NCBI GenBank assembly: GCA_020086605.1
Contig: JACBWW010000002.1
Span: 25,194,668 to 25,258,667, forward strand
Length of the DNA: 64,000 nucleotides
Reading direction: 5' to 3'
Source of the DNA: Lanius collurio
Taxonomy: Eukaryota; Chordata; Aves; Passeriformes; Laniidae
In this document: positions 9,443-23,300 of the stretch, piece by piece
Position numbering within the stretch: the first letter of the stretch is position 1
Layout: each line of letters opens with the position of its first letter
Translations under genes and position numbers: made by a program
Notes under the pieces: model-generated
Seen by the model: only the letters and a program-made list of their open reading frames with translations
Database searches by the model: none
Told to the model about the DNA's origin: nothing

Positions 9443-12400
9443 ATGAATTGTGAGTGTGTGACCATGATCAACCGCTACTGTCAATTACATAAACTTGCAG
9501 TGGATTATGGCACCATCAACATGACTGGCCCATCTCATGATCCTAAGTAAGTTTACTCTGCGTGTCAATAACTAGCAGGGCTCTTCCTGCAATGAACAAA
9601 TTGGGTAAAGCTTGCAATAATTTGCTGAATGGGAAAGCTGGTTGAAACCATGAATTGAATGGTAGGTGCATGCGGAGGACATCGTGGGATACAGTTTGAG
9701 GAGAAAACTTGTTTCAAAGGTGATGGCTCTTTTTCAGAAAGTACCAGCAATGCAGCTGTTCTTCCTAGTAACTATTGTATGTTACGCATCTCCTCTCTGG
9801 AGGTGGATTGGGTTACAGCAAGTATTTCAGTTTATGATTTAAGTGCTACAAATCAAAGTGTTTAGAAAGCATTGTTGATTTCTGACCAGAAAGGTTGGGT
9901 GTATTAACTCATTGGGTACTAACGTGTTTAATGTGTAGTTTATTTTTTAACATCTCTTACTAGAAAAGGGTCTTTTCCTTAAGAAGTTTTCCCTTTAGAG
10001 ACAGTTACAGGTGATGGAACGTATTTTACATTTTAACTTAGATAGAGTGTATTTTTTCCCTTGCTAAAGGTTGTAGATATTCAAGATCTGTAATATTTCC
10101 TTGTGTCGTGTTTAAAAAAAAATTTTCCTAGTTTGCATGATGACAAGCCTTATGTTAATAATTAGTATGTTTTTTTTTTGGATATATTGCATTTTGTCAG
10201 ACAGCACTGTCTATGCAACTTATTTTTAAATCTGACTACCATCCCAGATCATAAATATTACCTGGATCTCAAATGTTAATCAGTTATCTTAATTTTTTTC
10301 CCATAAGGCTCATCTAATTTAAAAAAGTAACCCTTATTGCAGCAATGACTACAGCTCTGATACACCGCAACATCTTCATGTTTCAAAAGTGATGGCAAGG
10401 GACTAACAGAACTTACATGCATTCCAAATTATTTATCCCTCTTGTGCTTTTTCCTTGTTTTTTTGTGTATTTTGCTACATTCACAAATGCAATTCAGCCC
10501 ATTGTATGACAGTGGTATATAGGAAAATCCTGGGTAACTTGGGCTATTTCAAGGATACAGTGTAAAGTGTTTGGCTACAGTGATGTGTGCTGTAAACCTC
10601 CTTTGGTGCTCTTGTGTTGTTCTTTCCCGGTGTTCTGCCTGCTAACAGGATGCATTGACCACAATGTAAGAAGGTTGTGAGAGCCTAGGGTGGCTCAGTC
10701 CTGAGCTTTCTTGGTCTGGGAACACAGTGAGTGGACGATTAGACCAGTCCTGCCTAAATGTGTCAAGTCTAGGAATTGCTTATTAACTTGGGGTTTGTGG
10801 TGGATTAGTATGACTCTGCATTTGTGACCACCTCATGTAATGCTCCTGCAGGTAAATCCTCAACTTGGTCATGGAGACTCAGACTGCCGATTTCCTCAGG
10901 ATGCTTAAATAAAATGGTGTCTTTTGGGTGCAGTGTTACAGCTGAATGTGTGTAGTATTCAGTACTTAGGTATGGGTTGACTGACAAACTCCATCCCGAA
11001 GAACAATCTGTCTTACAGGTTTTGTTTTTTCTTTGCTGTTTCCTATGTGTAGAGTATATGGCACACTATGGGTGTGCCTTGTCCTACTGTTTGCCCCCTT
11101 GAAATTTCTTGTTAAGCCTTGCTTACACAATGAGAGCAAGCACTGTTGTGCATCTTGTTTCCCACCCAAACATTTTGTACTAGCCTGAAAGCAAACTATT
11201 GGGAGATTCCAAGTCAGAACTACAATTTAACAGGAAAATTAAAATAAAGGCAGTAGTACAGAAATACTGGCTTAAACTAACAGAGTCAGAAAATGACCTG
11301 ATACCCTGCTGGTCAGGGTGGTGGTAGCAGTCTGATTAAATGGTGAATACAGTCCTACTGGAGTGATGGATGTGGTTCTGCCGAAGCAGTGATCCTGTAG
11401 AAAGATCTGGTCCTCCGGAGGTCCAGTGGTGGTTATAGAGCTCTCCTTCTCTGGGAATGTGATGTGCTCCTGTGGTGTTCCAGGCCTCAGTTTATATATA
11501 GGCAAGACTGTTTGGTTCCTCCCCCTGGGTGGGGCACTTCACAATTGGATGGTGTAATTCTGTGGGTCATGCTGGGAGACCTTGCTGGCCTGTTAGTGGA
11601 GATGGGCCCCTCAGGGTGGCAGCTCTTTCCCCAGCAGGACTAAGCAGGGCTGAGTTACGGAGAAGATAAAGAACACTGCCCCTTCTATCTTAACAGCCTA
11701 TGGTGATGGTAATAGAATACATACGTTTGGTTACATCTTCCGTTGTAACCCAAGACACCTTTCATTAAAGGGAAGTGGAGAATGAAGTTGTAATAATGAA
11801 AAAAGTGAGTTCCTAAGGTCACTACACTATTTGAGACAAATTTTTCCACAGAGGAACTTATGGTGCTATACCTTGACTATGTGAATCCATCTTATTGGCT
11901 GTGAGCCTCAACACGCTCTGCTGCAATGTGAAGCACAGACATGCCCTGAGGCTCTAACAGTCACTTTAACATGGTGCATGTGTGTGCTGCTGCCAAAGGC
12001 AGAAATCCAGTTGTTTTCTCCTCTGTTGCCTTTAGTGCAAAGGCAGTATCAGAAACATTAGGGTATTTGCAGCTGCAGGACAAGTTAGATCTGTGTAAGG
12101 ACTGATTTGTCTGAAAACCATTCATTTTTGGGGCACAATGGTAGGTTGACCCCAGGAGGGTCAGCCAACTACTCACTTCCCCCCAGTGGGACAGGGAGAA
12201 AATCAGAAGGGTGGAAGGGAAAAACAACCTGTGGATCAAGATAAAGATAGTTTAATAGGCAAAGCATAGCTGGATGTGTGACCAAAGCAAAATAAGGAAG
12301 TTGCTTATGCCTTCCCATCATCGGGCAGGTGCTTCCAGGAAAGTGAAGTTTCACGATGCCTAATGTTTAGGCATTATGAAGGGAAACACTATAGCCCTGG

Positions 12401-15400
12401 GTGTCCCCTCTTGTTCTTCATCTCCCAGCTTTTATTGCTGAGAGTATGGCATGGCATATCCTTCTGGCCACCTGCATTGGTTGTGTCTCTTCCCAGCCTC
12501 TCACATATCCCCCTTCTGCTTGCTGGAAGGCCAGAGGGGGGAAAAAGAAAAAAGCTTTGGTGCTGTGTAAACACTGCTCAGCAATAGGTAAAGCATCAGC
12601 CCTGTGTAATCCCAAAGCCACAACATAGCACCGTTCTGTCTGTTGAAGGAAGTTAACCTCATCCCAGCCAGACCCAGTACAGTCAGTCCCGAGCTGCATC
12701 AGATTCCCATTGTGACTCATGGAGTTGCCATATGGGCAGCAGGACATGCACAATTGTGGAATGGAGGGACAGAGAGGGAAGGGATCAGCAGCTGAGCACA
12801 GAAAGGCAGGACTGGGGTTTGTGTTTGTTTGTTGGTAATTTTTTTTTTCATTTTGGTGGGGTTTTTTGTGACTGCCTTTAAATTCATGTCTCACAACCAC
12901 CAGATGTGGTTTTTGCACTTAGTAAGTAGTGTACATCACAGGGTATTAAAGGTGAGTGTAATGTCACATCTGGTTTCATGAAATCAAAGTTAGCTAATCT
13001 TCCCTTTGTATAGTGTTGCACTGCTGAGATGTGTCCTGGTGTTAGGGCTTCACAACTTTGCTTGTAGCAATGCTGACCTCATCCGTTCTTTTGCTTTTAA
13101 AAATTAAATTATTTTGATTTTAAGAAGCAGTTAAGCAGTTAAAAATACTGTTGGAACTAATAAAGTACATGCATTTGTGACTAGAGAGGAAACTTTAAAA
13201 AATATTTATACTAAAGAATTATGATAATCATTGGTTTGATATAATAAAAATACATTAATGCTTCAATACCTCCCAGTTATCCTATTGTGCTTTGTAGATA
13301 ATAAACCCAAAGTTTAATCTGATAATGTTATTAAAGTGTATGTGTGGGAAAATGTAGCAATGTTTTAGACAAGTTTCCTTCATTGCAGGTTCACAGTTGT
13401 GGTCAAAATAAACGGTGTAGAATATGGTACAGGCACTGGTAAAAGTAAAAAAGAAGCAAAAGCAATAGCAGCAAAAAAAACGTTGGAAATGATTGAGAAA
13501 CAGGTGAGTAAGTAGGATTAAGTTTTGGGGGGTTTTTGCTAGTAAATGTTGGAGATGACTATCTAAAAGTAGGCTCTCAATAAAATGTTCACTTTGAAAC
13601 CATTTCTAATTACTGAAGTTGTCTTTTTTCTGTCTTATTCAGCACTTTGCTACTTTTTGTCACTGAATTGTTTTCCTTATTGTTCTCCTATAGGGTTGAT
13701 ATCTAATATTGTGAGTGTTTCCTCCTCTGCTGTTATAGGAGGATAAGGAAATGTATTTACCCTTGTTAAGATGCATTGGTGTATCCAGAGTGGACAGTGG
13801 TCCTTTTATATCTTGATGACTGTTCAATAATTCAATATCTTCAAAACATTTGCAGGGCATTAATCAGTGTGTCTGTTGCCAGTTTGCTAATGAAATTGCT
13901 TACTTTCACTTGTACTAATTAATTCTTTTTACCTTGTCATTACATTCTTTACAGTATAGTTGGTAATATTCTCTATCCTTCCTTGATTTAGTCTAGGATT
14001 GTATTTTGCTCCCTAGTTTTCTGCCAAGTGCTTTGCCCTTCTTAGTTTGCCATTCTTTATTTTTCTTTTCAACTCTGAATGCTTCTTAGCACATTTTGAG
14101 TGAAATCTTTCCTTACCTTTTTCTATATGGCTTTTATTGTGTCACTGTCATTACTTTCACACAATTGCTGCGTGTTTGTTGCTATGTTACTACTGTTGAC
14201 TAATCATGAGACGGCTGAAAAGTCCTGCTTTCCCCTGTTGTACACGCCCAGGAGCATATGCAGCCCTTGCTAAATGGCCCCTTTGGCAGCATCCTGCTGC
14301 CATTCTTTCTTCACAGCTTGTTACCTGTATTTTCCTAAAAGAGGTGGGATGAGGTATGGTGAGAGGTTGTTAAAGGCAGAAGTGTAGGATGCGGAAAGCT
14401 GGGTTCACATTTATTCATAATGTAATAATTAGGCTCGGGATGTCTGTCCTTTGCCACAAAGGACTCAGTTAATGGAAACTTGGTATTTCTCAAGAGTCTT
14501 TTGAAATGTGGACAAACCTTGCAGCTACATTAGTTCTTGTGCACTCTTAATACATCTTAATGTATTTTTTAAGCTTAAGTTTTTAAGTACCTTTTTTGTT
14601 TGTTTTATAGAATGAGAGTCCCTCTAATATGGCTGCTGCAGAGTTAACGACAACTCAAACAACCTTATCACCTGCACTAGAGAAAGATTATGTCAGCTTA
14701 TTAAATATTCTTTCACAAAAGATGTCCCAAATAGTTGATTATCCTAACAAAACTCGTACTGGAGATGCCCATGCTCCCACGTAAGATACAATTTATCTTC
14801 CTACTTCCTTCTAATAGTTTGTGTGTTTACTAATGCTGCTATTTAGTTATCCTTGGTGGTGTTAGATGAGTCTTTAGAAAGAGACACACCATCTGCCTGA
14901 GAGCATTATCCAAAAGCTTCTTGAACTCTGTCAGGCTTGGTGCTTTGACCACTTCCCTGGGGAGCCTGTTCCGGTGCCCAACCACCCTCTGGGTGAAGAA
15001 TCTTTTCTTGGTATCTGACCTAAACTTATCCTGACTCAGCTTCTTGTTGTCTCTTTTGAGTCCTGTCACTGGTCACCAGAGAGAAGAGATCAGCCCCTCT
15101 TCTTCCCCTCACAAGGAAGTTGTAACTGCAATGAGGTCTCCCCTCAGTCTCCTCTAGACTGACCAGACCACGTGCCCTCAGCTGCTCCTCATATGGCTTC
15201 CCCTCAAAACCCTTCACTATCTTTGTTGCCATCCTTTGGACACTCCCCAATAGTTTAATGTCATTTTTACATTGTGGCACCCAACACTGCCCCAGCACTC
15301 GAGGTGAGGCCGCCCCAGTGCAGAGCAGAGTGGTTCAATCCCCTCCCTTGCCCAGCTGGTGATGCTGTGCCTGATGCACCCCCAGGACAGGGCTGGCCCT

Positions 15401-18400
15401 CCTGGCTGCCAGGGCACTGCTGGCTCATGTTCATCTTATCATCAACCAGGACTCCCAGGTTCCTTTCCTCAGTGCTGCTCTCCAACCTCCTGTTGCCAAC
15501 TCTGTACATACAACCTGGGTTGTCCCATCCCAGCTGTGGAATTTGGCACTTGCCCTTGTTAAATTTTACATGATTGGTGATGGCCCATCTCTTAATTTTA
15601 GTGTGTTGGTCTCTCTGCAGGGCTTCCCTGCCCTTGAGGGAGGCAACAGCTCCTCTCAATTTAGTCTTGTCAGCAAAATTACTTGGTATCCGTTGAGTCC
15701 CGTGTACAAGTGTTAATGAAGATGTTGAAGAGCTCAGGGCCTAAGATGGAGCCCTCTGGAACCCTACTAGTGACAGGTCCCCAGTCTGATGTCACCCCAT
15801 TCCCTGTAACCCTTTGTACCTGACCTGTGAGCCAGTTGCTCATCCGTCATGTAAGCATGGTTATCCAGCTGCGGGCTGGACGTTTTGTCCAGAAGGACAC
15901 TGTGAGAGATGGTACCAAAAGCTTTGCCGAAGTCCAAAAAGATTACATCATCTGGCTTCCCTCAATCAGCTAGGTAGGGTACCCTCTCACAGAAGGAAAT
16001 CAGGACTTCCCCTTCATGAAGCTGTGCCAGTTGTGACCAGTGACTCCAGGTGTTGTCCTCCAGGTGTTTATCAATGCCTCCCAGAATAATCTTTTCCATG
16101 ATTGTACCAGGTGCTGAAAGTGGGTTGTCTTGAAAGCATAACAAATTAGTTACCTATCATTATTAATTAGATTAAATGTAAATTGGAAACACTGTCTTGA
16201 AGATGCATACTTCAGATTTCCATTCTATAATGTCAGTTGATTGTAGTGTTTAAGAATCATTCAATTAACACTTGTCATATGGGATATAAGATTTGATTCC
16301 CTGTTATATTTTACAGGTTTTCTATTAGTTGTACAATTAATGGTGTTTTGTATGGGAAGGGTGCTGGATCTTCTCTAGCTGCTGCAAAACAAGCTGCTGC
16401 AAAAGAAGCATATGAGAAGGTAAATAAGGAAAGCTCTCTGACAGTAAGTGCTATATTTAGCTTTAACACGGAAGTTTAAATCTTTGAACCAATTTCCTCA
16501 TTGTATTTAAAAAGCATATTCCATGGATTCCATTAAAGTGGGAAAAATATCCATATTTTAGTATGTTGGTTGGGCTACTGTTAGTAGAAATTATGTTGTG
16601 TTTCTATATTCAATTCTGTATTTAAAAAAAAAATTGTAACAGTTGATATCTCTGTGTTTCAGAATAGGTCTGATATGTTGTCATCCAAGGATGCACACAT
16701 ATTAAAAATTTCTAAATTCTGACTCGTATACCAGTTGTCTTCTGTGTGAGGTGTTGTTGAGCTGGCAGGCTGTGAACATACTTCTTTTACTGTCTTCTGT
16801 TGGATCAAAAATCTATTGTGTAATGTGAGAGGCAAAAGCAGGAGTCAGAATCAACTGGACTTGCCTTCTGTAGTGTTCCAAGGCAGAGTCTGGTGAAACA
16901 ATTGCTGATACCGTCCCCCGGAGAGCAGGGCTGTTGTCTTCATGTTGGCAACTGTTATTTCCATATGTACAAAAAATTATCAGAATTCTAATAAACCCAC
17001 TTCTGAAATGCATATGAACTAACTGAAATGGAGCATAGTTGAAAGGAAAGGATGGCAGTATGGGGGAAGGAAGAAACTTCCTTTACTTTTAAGTACTTTT
17101 AAAATAATTTGGCTGTTACTGTGAATTTTTAATGCTTTTTAAATAATTTTTAAGTCAACCATGTAATTAATTAGTGGCCTATTATGTCCAAATTAATGGC
17201 TTAAGGAGCCTTTCTTAATATTTTCCTATGTTGCAAACCCAGGGATCTTTTAATTTTCATCAAAATCTGCAGACTTGTTCAAGCAGAACTTGTATACCAA
17301 TTAGTCTAAATTTGGGGTGGGTTGTTTTGGTTTTAATTTTTATTCTCAGTGATGTCTGTGTCACAAACAAAATGTAACTGACAAGAAGTAGCAAAGGTCC
17401 AGTGCTCCTGTATTTAAAAAAAAAAGGGGGGTTATTTGTTGGCTCTCATTGAAACATCAACCCTATGTTTTTGTTTCCATGATACCATGATGGAAAACCC
17501 ATAAACATTAAAAAATAGAGTTTGTCAACTTTTTGTGAGGTGATGATCTATATCCATTGTAGGTGCTTTTAATGATACTTTTGTGCTCTTATGACATGGG
17601 TAAGAGGAAGAAGGGGATCAATCTCTGCTAAGTATTTGGGCTAAGTTTTTTTATTCAACCCCAGTTTAGTTATACAAGTTTTTGCAGCGTTTTCATGCTG
17701 AAGACATCGAATGTCGATTTGTACAGACTCAGATTTTCAGTTCTGCTGGTTACATGTGTCAAAGCCTATGCATATCTCATTTTTCCACACAGCAATTGCA
17801 CATGCAGCAAGCAACAGAGATGTTTGCTTTTCATAACTCTTAGGTTCTGGTTTTGAATAGAATCCAGACTCTACTTTTGTAAATGTGTCTGTATAGTATG
17901 CTCACTGTGATGGGCCCCTGCATTTTTCCTTTCTCTGGGTGGAAATTGGGCAAATGCCTTTCTTCTGCAGGGCTTTAACTGTTTAGTGCAGTTAACAAAT
18001 TGCTCGTAGGACCCTGTAATCTTCCCTGTCCCCTCTTTGGCTGGCATCTTTTGCATTAGGGATTTGTTTATGTGATTTTGTTAAACAGTCTTTTATGTTA
18101 AACAGGCTTTTCTCTTTTTTTTTTTTTCCAGATTGAAACTGAAAGATCTAAGGGCAACTTTACATTTAGCAAATACGGCAATTCCTGTCAAGTGCCAAAT
18201 GAGTCTGATTCAGAGTAAGCTGGGTTCACTGCTAATGAACAGTATATTTACTAATCTTAGAGGGCAACATGCTCTAATTCTAGATAAAATATATCATAGT
18301 TTGTTTTACTGCAGTATAAAGCCATTTAATTTTAACTTTTGTTCCTTAAACTTCTGAGAAAATTTTGTTCTTCTTGTGCAATTTTATGTGAGTCTGTATG

Positions 18401-20310
18401 AGATAGCTTATAAGTTTAGAGCTTTCTGACTTACTCATATTTTGCCATAGGCAGTTCTTTCAGAAGCCTTTTTACTGTTATGTGTATGGATTAACCTTCC
18501 TCATTCAACAGTAATATTTCATGCCATTTTAACACTCATTTTCCTATTGTGACACTCTCATGGACTCAGTATAATTCAATTTCAGTACTTTGCTGTGCTC
18601 TGTATTCTGCTTTCTTCTCTCCCCCTTTTCTTTATTGTTTCCCTTTTTTTTTTCATTCTACATGAATCTTCATTTCCACCAAAGGGAAAAATTTGCTTAG
18701 CAAAAGAAACTGAACATACATTAAGTTTGATATGTGATTTGAGAACTAGCAGTTTGACTGTAGTGCCACTATCACTTTTACATTCTTCTATCTCCTAGAT
18801 ATCACAGACTCATTTAATAATAGAAATAAAGGAGAATATTACAAAGTGTTATTATTTTACTAGCTTTCAAGCAGGATGTTTTGTAGTTTAAAGCAGTGAT
18901 GATTGTTAATGCCTTTTCAGGTTTTGCTTTAAAAACTGTGTATTTTGGTACTACTTTTCTTGTGACAATCATGTTATTTATTATTATGTTACTTTCACCT
19001 AAAAATAGTTCGTTATTTTTCAATAAAAACAGCACTTACTGTGATGGTTCAGCTGCAAGGTTGGTAGAAAAAACGAAAGACATGACAATATGTGAAAACC
19101 CTTCACCTCCTCAGGTATAGTATGAAAATGGGCTTCCCCATAATTTTATAACACATTTTGGACATAGAATAGGGCATGCTTCTTGTCAGAGTGTAACATC
19201 AGTTTGTTCTTTTATCCACTAATCATTAGAAAATACATGCCTTTTTCCTAAGAATATTCAGTACATTCTTACTCTTAACCATTAGTCATTTCCTTCTTTG
19301 CTGTGGATAAATTAGTGTTGAGCAAATGGCAGTACTCCCAAGAAAGGGGTCAAACTAAGCTCATTTTTTGTGATGATAATGTTATGCATAGCATATGTGA
19401 AAAACACTGAGCTAAGATATGGCTTCATTCTTACTACATTGTTTACATAAGGTATGATTATAGGCAATTACTAGATACATTATCAGACATATTTTAAACC
19501 AACTACTGTGAAAATATTCAGGATACCTCAGTTAGGCTTTTTTTTCTGTTTTCCATGTAGAAAGATGCACAAAGCTCTGTCCTGAAGCCCAAAAGGTATG
19601 TGTTTATTTCTAGATTTCTATCTCCTGTAACTATGTTGCAAATCACTTTATTTTTTCTATCTCTAGTAAAGAAATGCTGCTGCTGGGAGGTACATATTTT
19701 TTTCTCATCATGTGTTAGAAAAATGTCTCATTATAAATTTTGCTTTTATCCTTGTTAAAGAAAATTGGCAGCTAACTTTGGTAATGAAAGAAAGAAGGAA
19801 GAGGAGAAAAAAAAGTCAGATTCAAATCAAAATTTGCCAGATGTGGACACAAATACTGGAGAAGATAATGGAAGTCCACACACTGTCAATAAAACGTAAG
19901 AAGGATTTTTAAAAAAAATTAATATTTATCAAGCAAATACAGTATGTATGAATCTAGATTTGTTTCTTTATTTATGGTAGAAGGAGGGAAAATACTGCTG
20001 TAAAAAGAATGTTCAAAGAAAATTGGTATTAGATTTCTTTTCCTGGAAAATTCAAATATAGCATAGAAATAGGCATGCAATAGTATTTAAAGCTCACAAC
20101 CAAATGTTATTCATGTGGAGATGGGAGGGTAATTACCTGACAGGCCTGCAAGGGTCAATTTCCCTTGTTTTAATCTCCAAGACTGTGATTTAGACCAGTA
20201 GATTTGTCAAGTGATCACTGTAGAATGATATTTCAGTAGATGTATTATAGCTGCCAAGATTATTTTTGTATCCTTAAATACAAAATTAAGTATAATTAAG
20301 TGTGGCTTTC

Positions 20311-20343
<33 letters not shown>

Positions 20344-23300
20344 TTGAAAATTTTAAAAACATAGAGCCTATTGGTGAAGGTGGTTTTGGGAATGTTTTCA
20401 AGGCAACATCGAAGTGTGATAAGACAACCTATGCAATCAAACGAGTTGAATTCACAGAGTATGTACTGTATATTTACTTCTAGGACAACCTTAATCAAGA
20501 TTTTAGTACTTTGTTTTCTCTCTTTAACAATCCTAGGAGTATGTAGGTGATTTTCATTATTAATTGTCTGTCCTTTCTAGTAAACCGTTTTCTTTATTTC
20601 CAAGTGAAGCTGAAAATGGTGCTGAAACTTTGTTAATTTTTGCCTGTAATGGGTTAATCTCTGCTGGAGCTGTAAAAATGTAGGTGTATTAAATTGTCTT
20701 TCTCCTGAGCAAAGTAGTGCTCTGGTTGCTAATATTGCAAAATGTATTTGGAGAAAACTTGATGATTATTAAAACATTGAAAGCAGCCCTGTTACTTTTT
20801 AAAGGCTACATGGAAAATTTCCATATAAGAAATTCGTAATAAGCATAATTAGGGAAAGTAGAAAAAAATCCAAGTAATAAATTCTGTGGTTTGTAATTGG
20901 AAAATGCTTTATATATGACCCATGTAGCCATTACTCTCATGCTGTGTTATTTGTCTTTTATAAATCTCAACAGAGAATTATGATCTCAATTTTTTTAATA
21001 GTAATTTTCTGTAACCAGAAATACTGTGAAATATTCTATCAGCAGTTGAAAAAATTAATTTCTTGTAGGTAATTTATTGAAAATGTTTTAAGTTGTTGGA
21101 CATAGTTGTCCCTTAAATTGTGTAATGTGTGCATTACACAATCCCTTTGGATTCTTGTGTTCTTTGCAAATACCTGTTATTTTCATTGGTGTTGCAGTCT
21201 TGAGAACTGTACTAAGAATCTTCTACTGATTCATCAAATAATGCTGCTTTGCTGATGGGTTTGCAGCTATCTGCTTTTTCAGCTTTTTTTGAGTGGGGCT
21301 TTTATTTCTAGTGTGGTTAAAACATTTTTTGCACTTTGAATAACTGAGCAGATGAAAGAAAACCCACCAAATTTGTAATGTCAGTTTTGAACTTTGAACT
21401 TACATGAAGGAGAATATTAAGCTTTGTTTCTAAATTAATGTAAAACTATCTGTATCCTGCCACGTGATAGCATTTAACTTTTTATTTAACTTTGTATTAC
21501 ATTGTAATAGGGCAATGCCTTTTTTTTTTTTTTTTTTAATTCTTTACCCCCTCCTGATAGGAAAGTTGGGCGTGAAGCAGAAGGACTTGCAAGACTTACA
21601 CACGAGAACATAGTGCGGTATCACAGCAGCTGGAAAGGGTATGACCATATAAAGTACCCAGACTCAAGGTAACTACAAAGGAGTAGTGTGCATTCACAAA
21701 CGTGTTTGCCATTGTGGACTTTATGCTGTGAAAATAAAGGCTGATAATTGGTTCTCAATTATTATACAAATATAAATGCACATACCTGCAAACATACTGC
21801 TAGGAGAAAAGGCACAGTACTTTCCAGCAGCAGGCTGTATGTAAATAAGGTGTATTTATATCTTCTTTTCCTTGATTAATAAGATAAATTATATAATTTT
21901 CTATTTCTCCTCTCTCTTAATATATGGACTTAGTGAATTTATATAGGAAAGTAAGAATGCAGAAAATCTGGGGCAAGAATTAACAACAGCAACAAAAAAA
22001 TTGGCTGACAGTTGGCTATCAAATTCCTGATCAGGAGCTTCCTTTTTGTAATAAGTACTGGTCAGCCAGTAGCTATCATAGGTTTAATAATTTCCCTAAG
22101 TTAGTATGTTAACCATGATGCCTGAACACAGTTTTGATTGTTTAGAACAGAAATACAAAATTAAATGTTCTTTAAATTAGAGGTAGCCTTTCAACACTAA
22201 GACTTCTGGGGAAACAGTGGTGAGAGTTTTACTTCTAAGTTAGACTATTAACTTTTCCAAGATTCTGTGGTAAGCTTTTTTCACTAGCTGTAAATTCATA
22301 CTCTTCAGATAAGTTGCCATACTTACCTAGAGCCATAAAATACAAATGGATGCAAAATTATGGTTGGCATGATATACCTCTCCATTACTGTGCTCATTAA
22401 ATGAGGAGTAAAATGGAGGTGAAAAGTCTGTCAAAACTGAACCATTTATATGTTGGAGCCTCAGTATCATGTATGTATTTAACATTAAACAGTTATTGGG
22501 TAAAAGACAGAAAAGTCCTCAAAGTTGAGGTCCCAGACTGGAATTCATGTCCTGACCTCAAGGCTACAGAGAGTCCATTTAATGCTTGTTTTTTTCAGTG
22601 CCATGAGCAACTTTATTCCAGGGCACTCATCACATGGTGTACATGGGGGAAAACAGTACATGTTTCTCTTTGTATTTTTCTTTCCCTCACCATCTCCAGC
22701 CTCAGCCTACTCTATGGGCTTCTCTGGAAAGTGTGAGGCTGCCAAGTGGGTAAATATATTTTGTCTGGGTTTTCAGCTCTCAAAAGAGTTTCTGTGACTA
22801 GCAGACTGATGCCAGAGATGGTCACTGCAGTACCTTCTTGACAGAATTGGAAAGAGCATGACCATTCTGGGCAGGATAGGAAGGCTGATGCTGTGTCTGT
22901 TTAGCGGAATAGAGAACACGTGCCAGGACTTGCAGCAGTTCCTACAAGGCCAGAGGGAAATGAAACCTGGGCACTCAGAAAACTTTCAGTGTGAAACTAG
23001 GAAGCAAGCAAAAGCTTATAAACATTCCAGGAGCATGTAGCAAGTGAGCAGGGATTCTTTGGGTTGCAGTTCTATTTATTTAATACAAATTGCTCTAGTA
23101 TCTTCCTTAAAATTAAGGGACTTGCAGACTTTTTTTGGGGAAACTCCAAAAATAATTATAAGCCAAACTGACTTTTGAAGATGACTTGGGAGGAATTGTA
23201 TCTTGACAGTTTTAATATGGTATGTCATTTTCTTTTAAAGCCAGAATTCTGACATACAAATTTGCTGTCTTTTCATCCAAATGGAATTCTGTGAACAAGG

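Larger units (their letters stand above)
9547..13388 (+). other. EIF2AK2: EIF2AK2 intron 1 (between the dsRBM1 exons)
   Basis: This 3.8-kb intron splits dsRBM1. It carries two LTRs in antisense orientation (about 11200-11695 and 12139-12681). Between 10700 and 11190 the minus strand has two overlapping short open frames (10805-10987 and 10966-11169), offset as if by a frameshift, just beyond the first LTR. I do not recognise them and cannot say whether they are retroviral remnants. The remaining sequence is featureless. Confidence 0.6.

Noticed and set aside
22401..22797. Plus-strand frames of 111 and 90 codons in EIF2AK2 intron 10
   Set aside because: They overlap each other in different frames, contain no domain, and are not needed because exons 10 and 11 join in phase across them.
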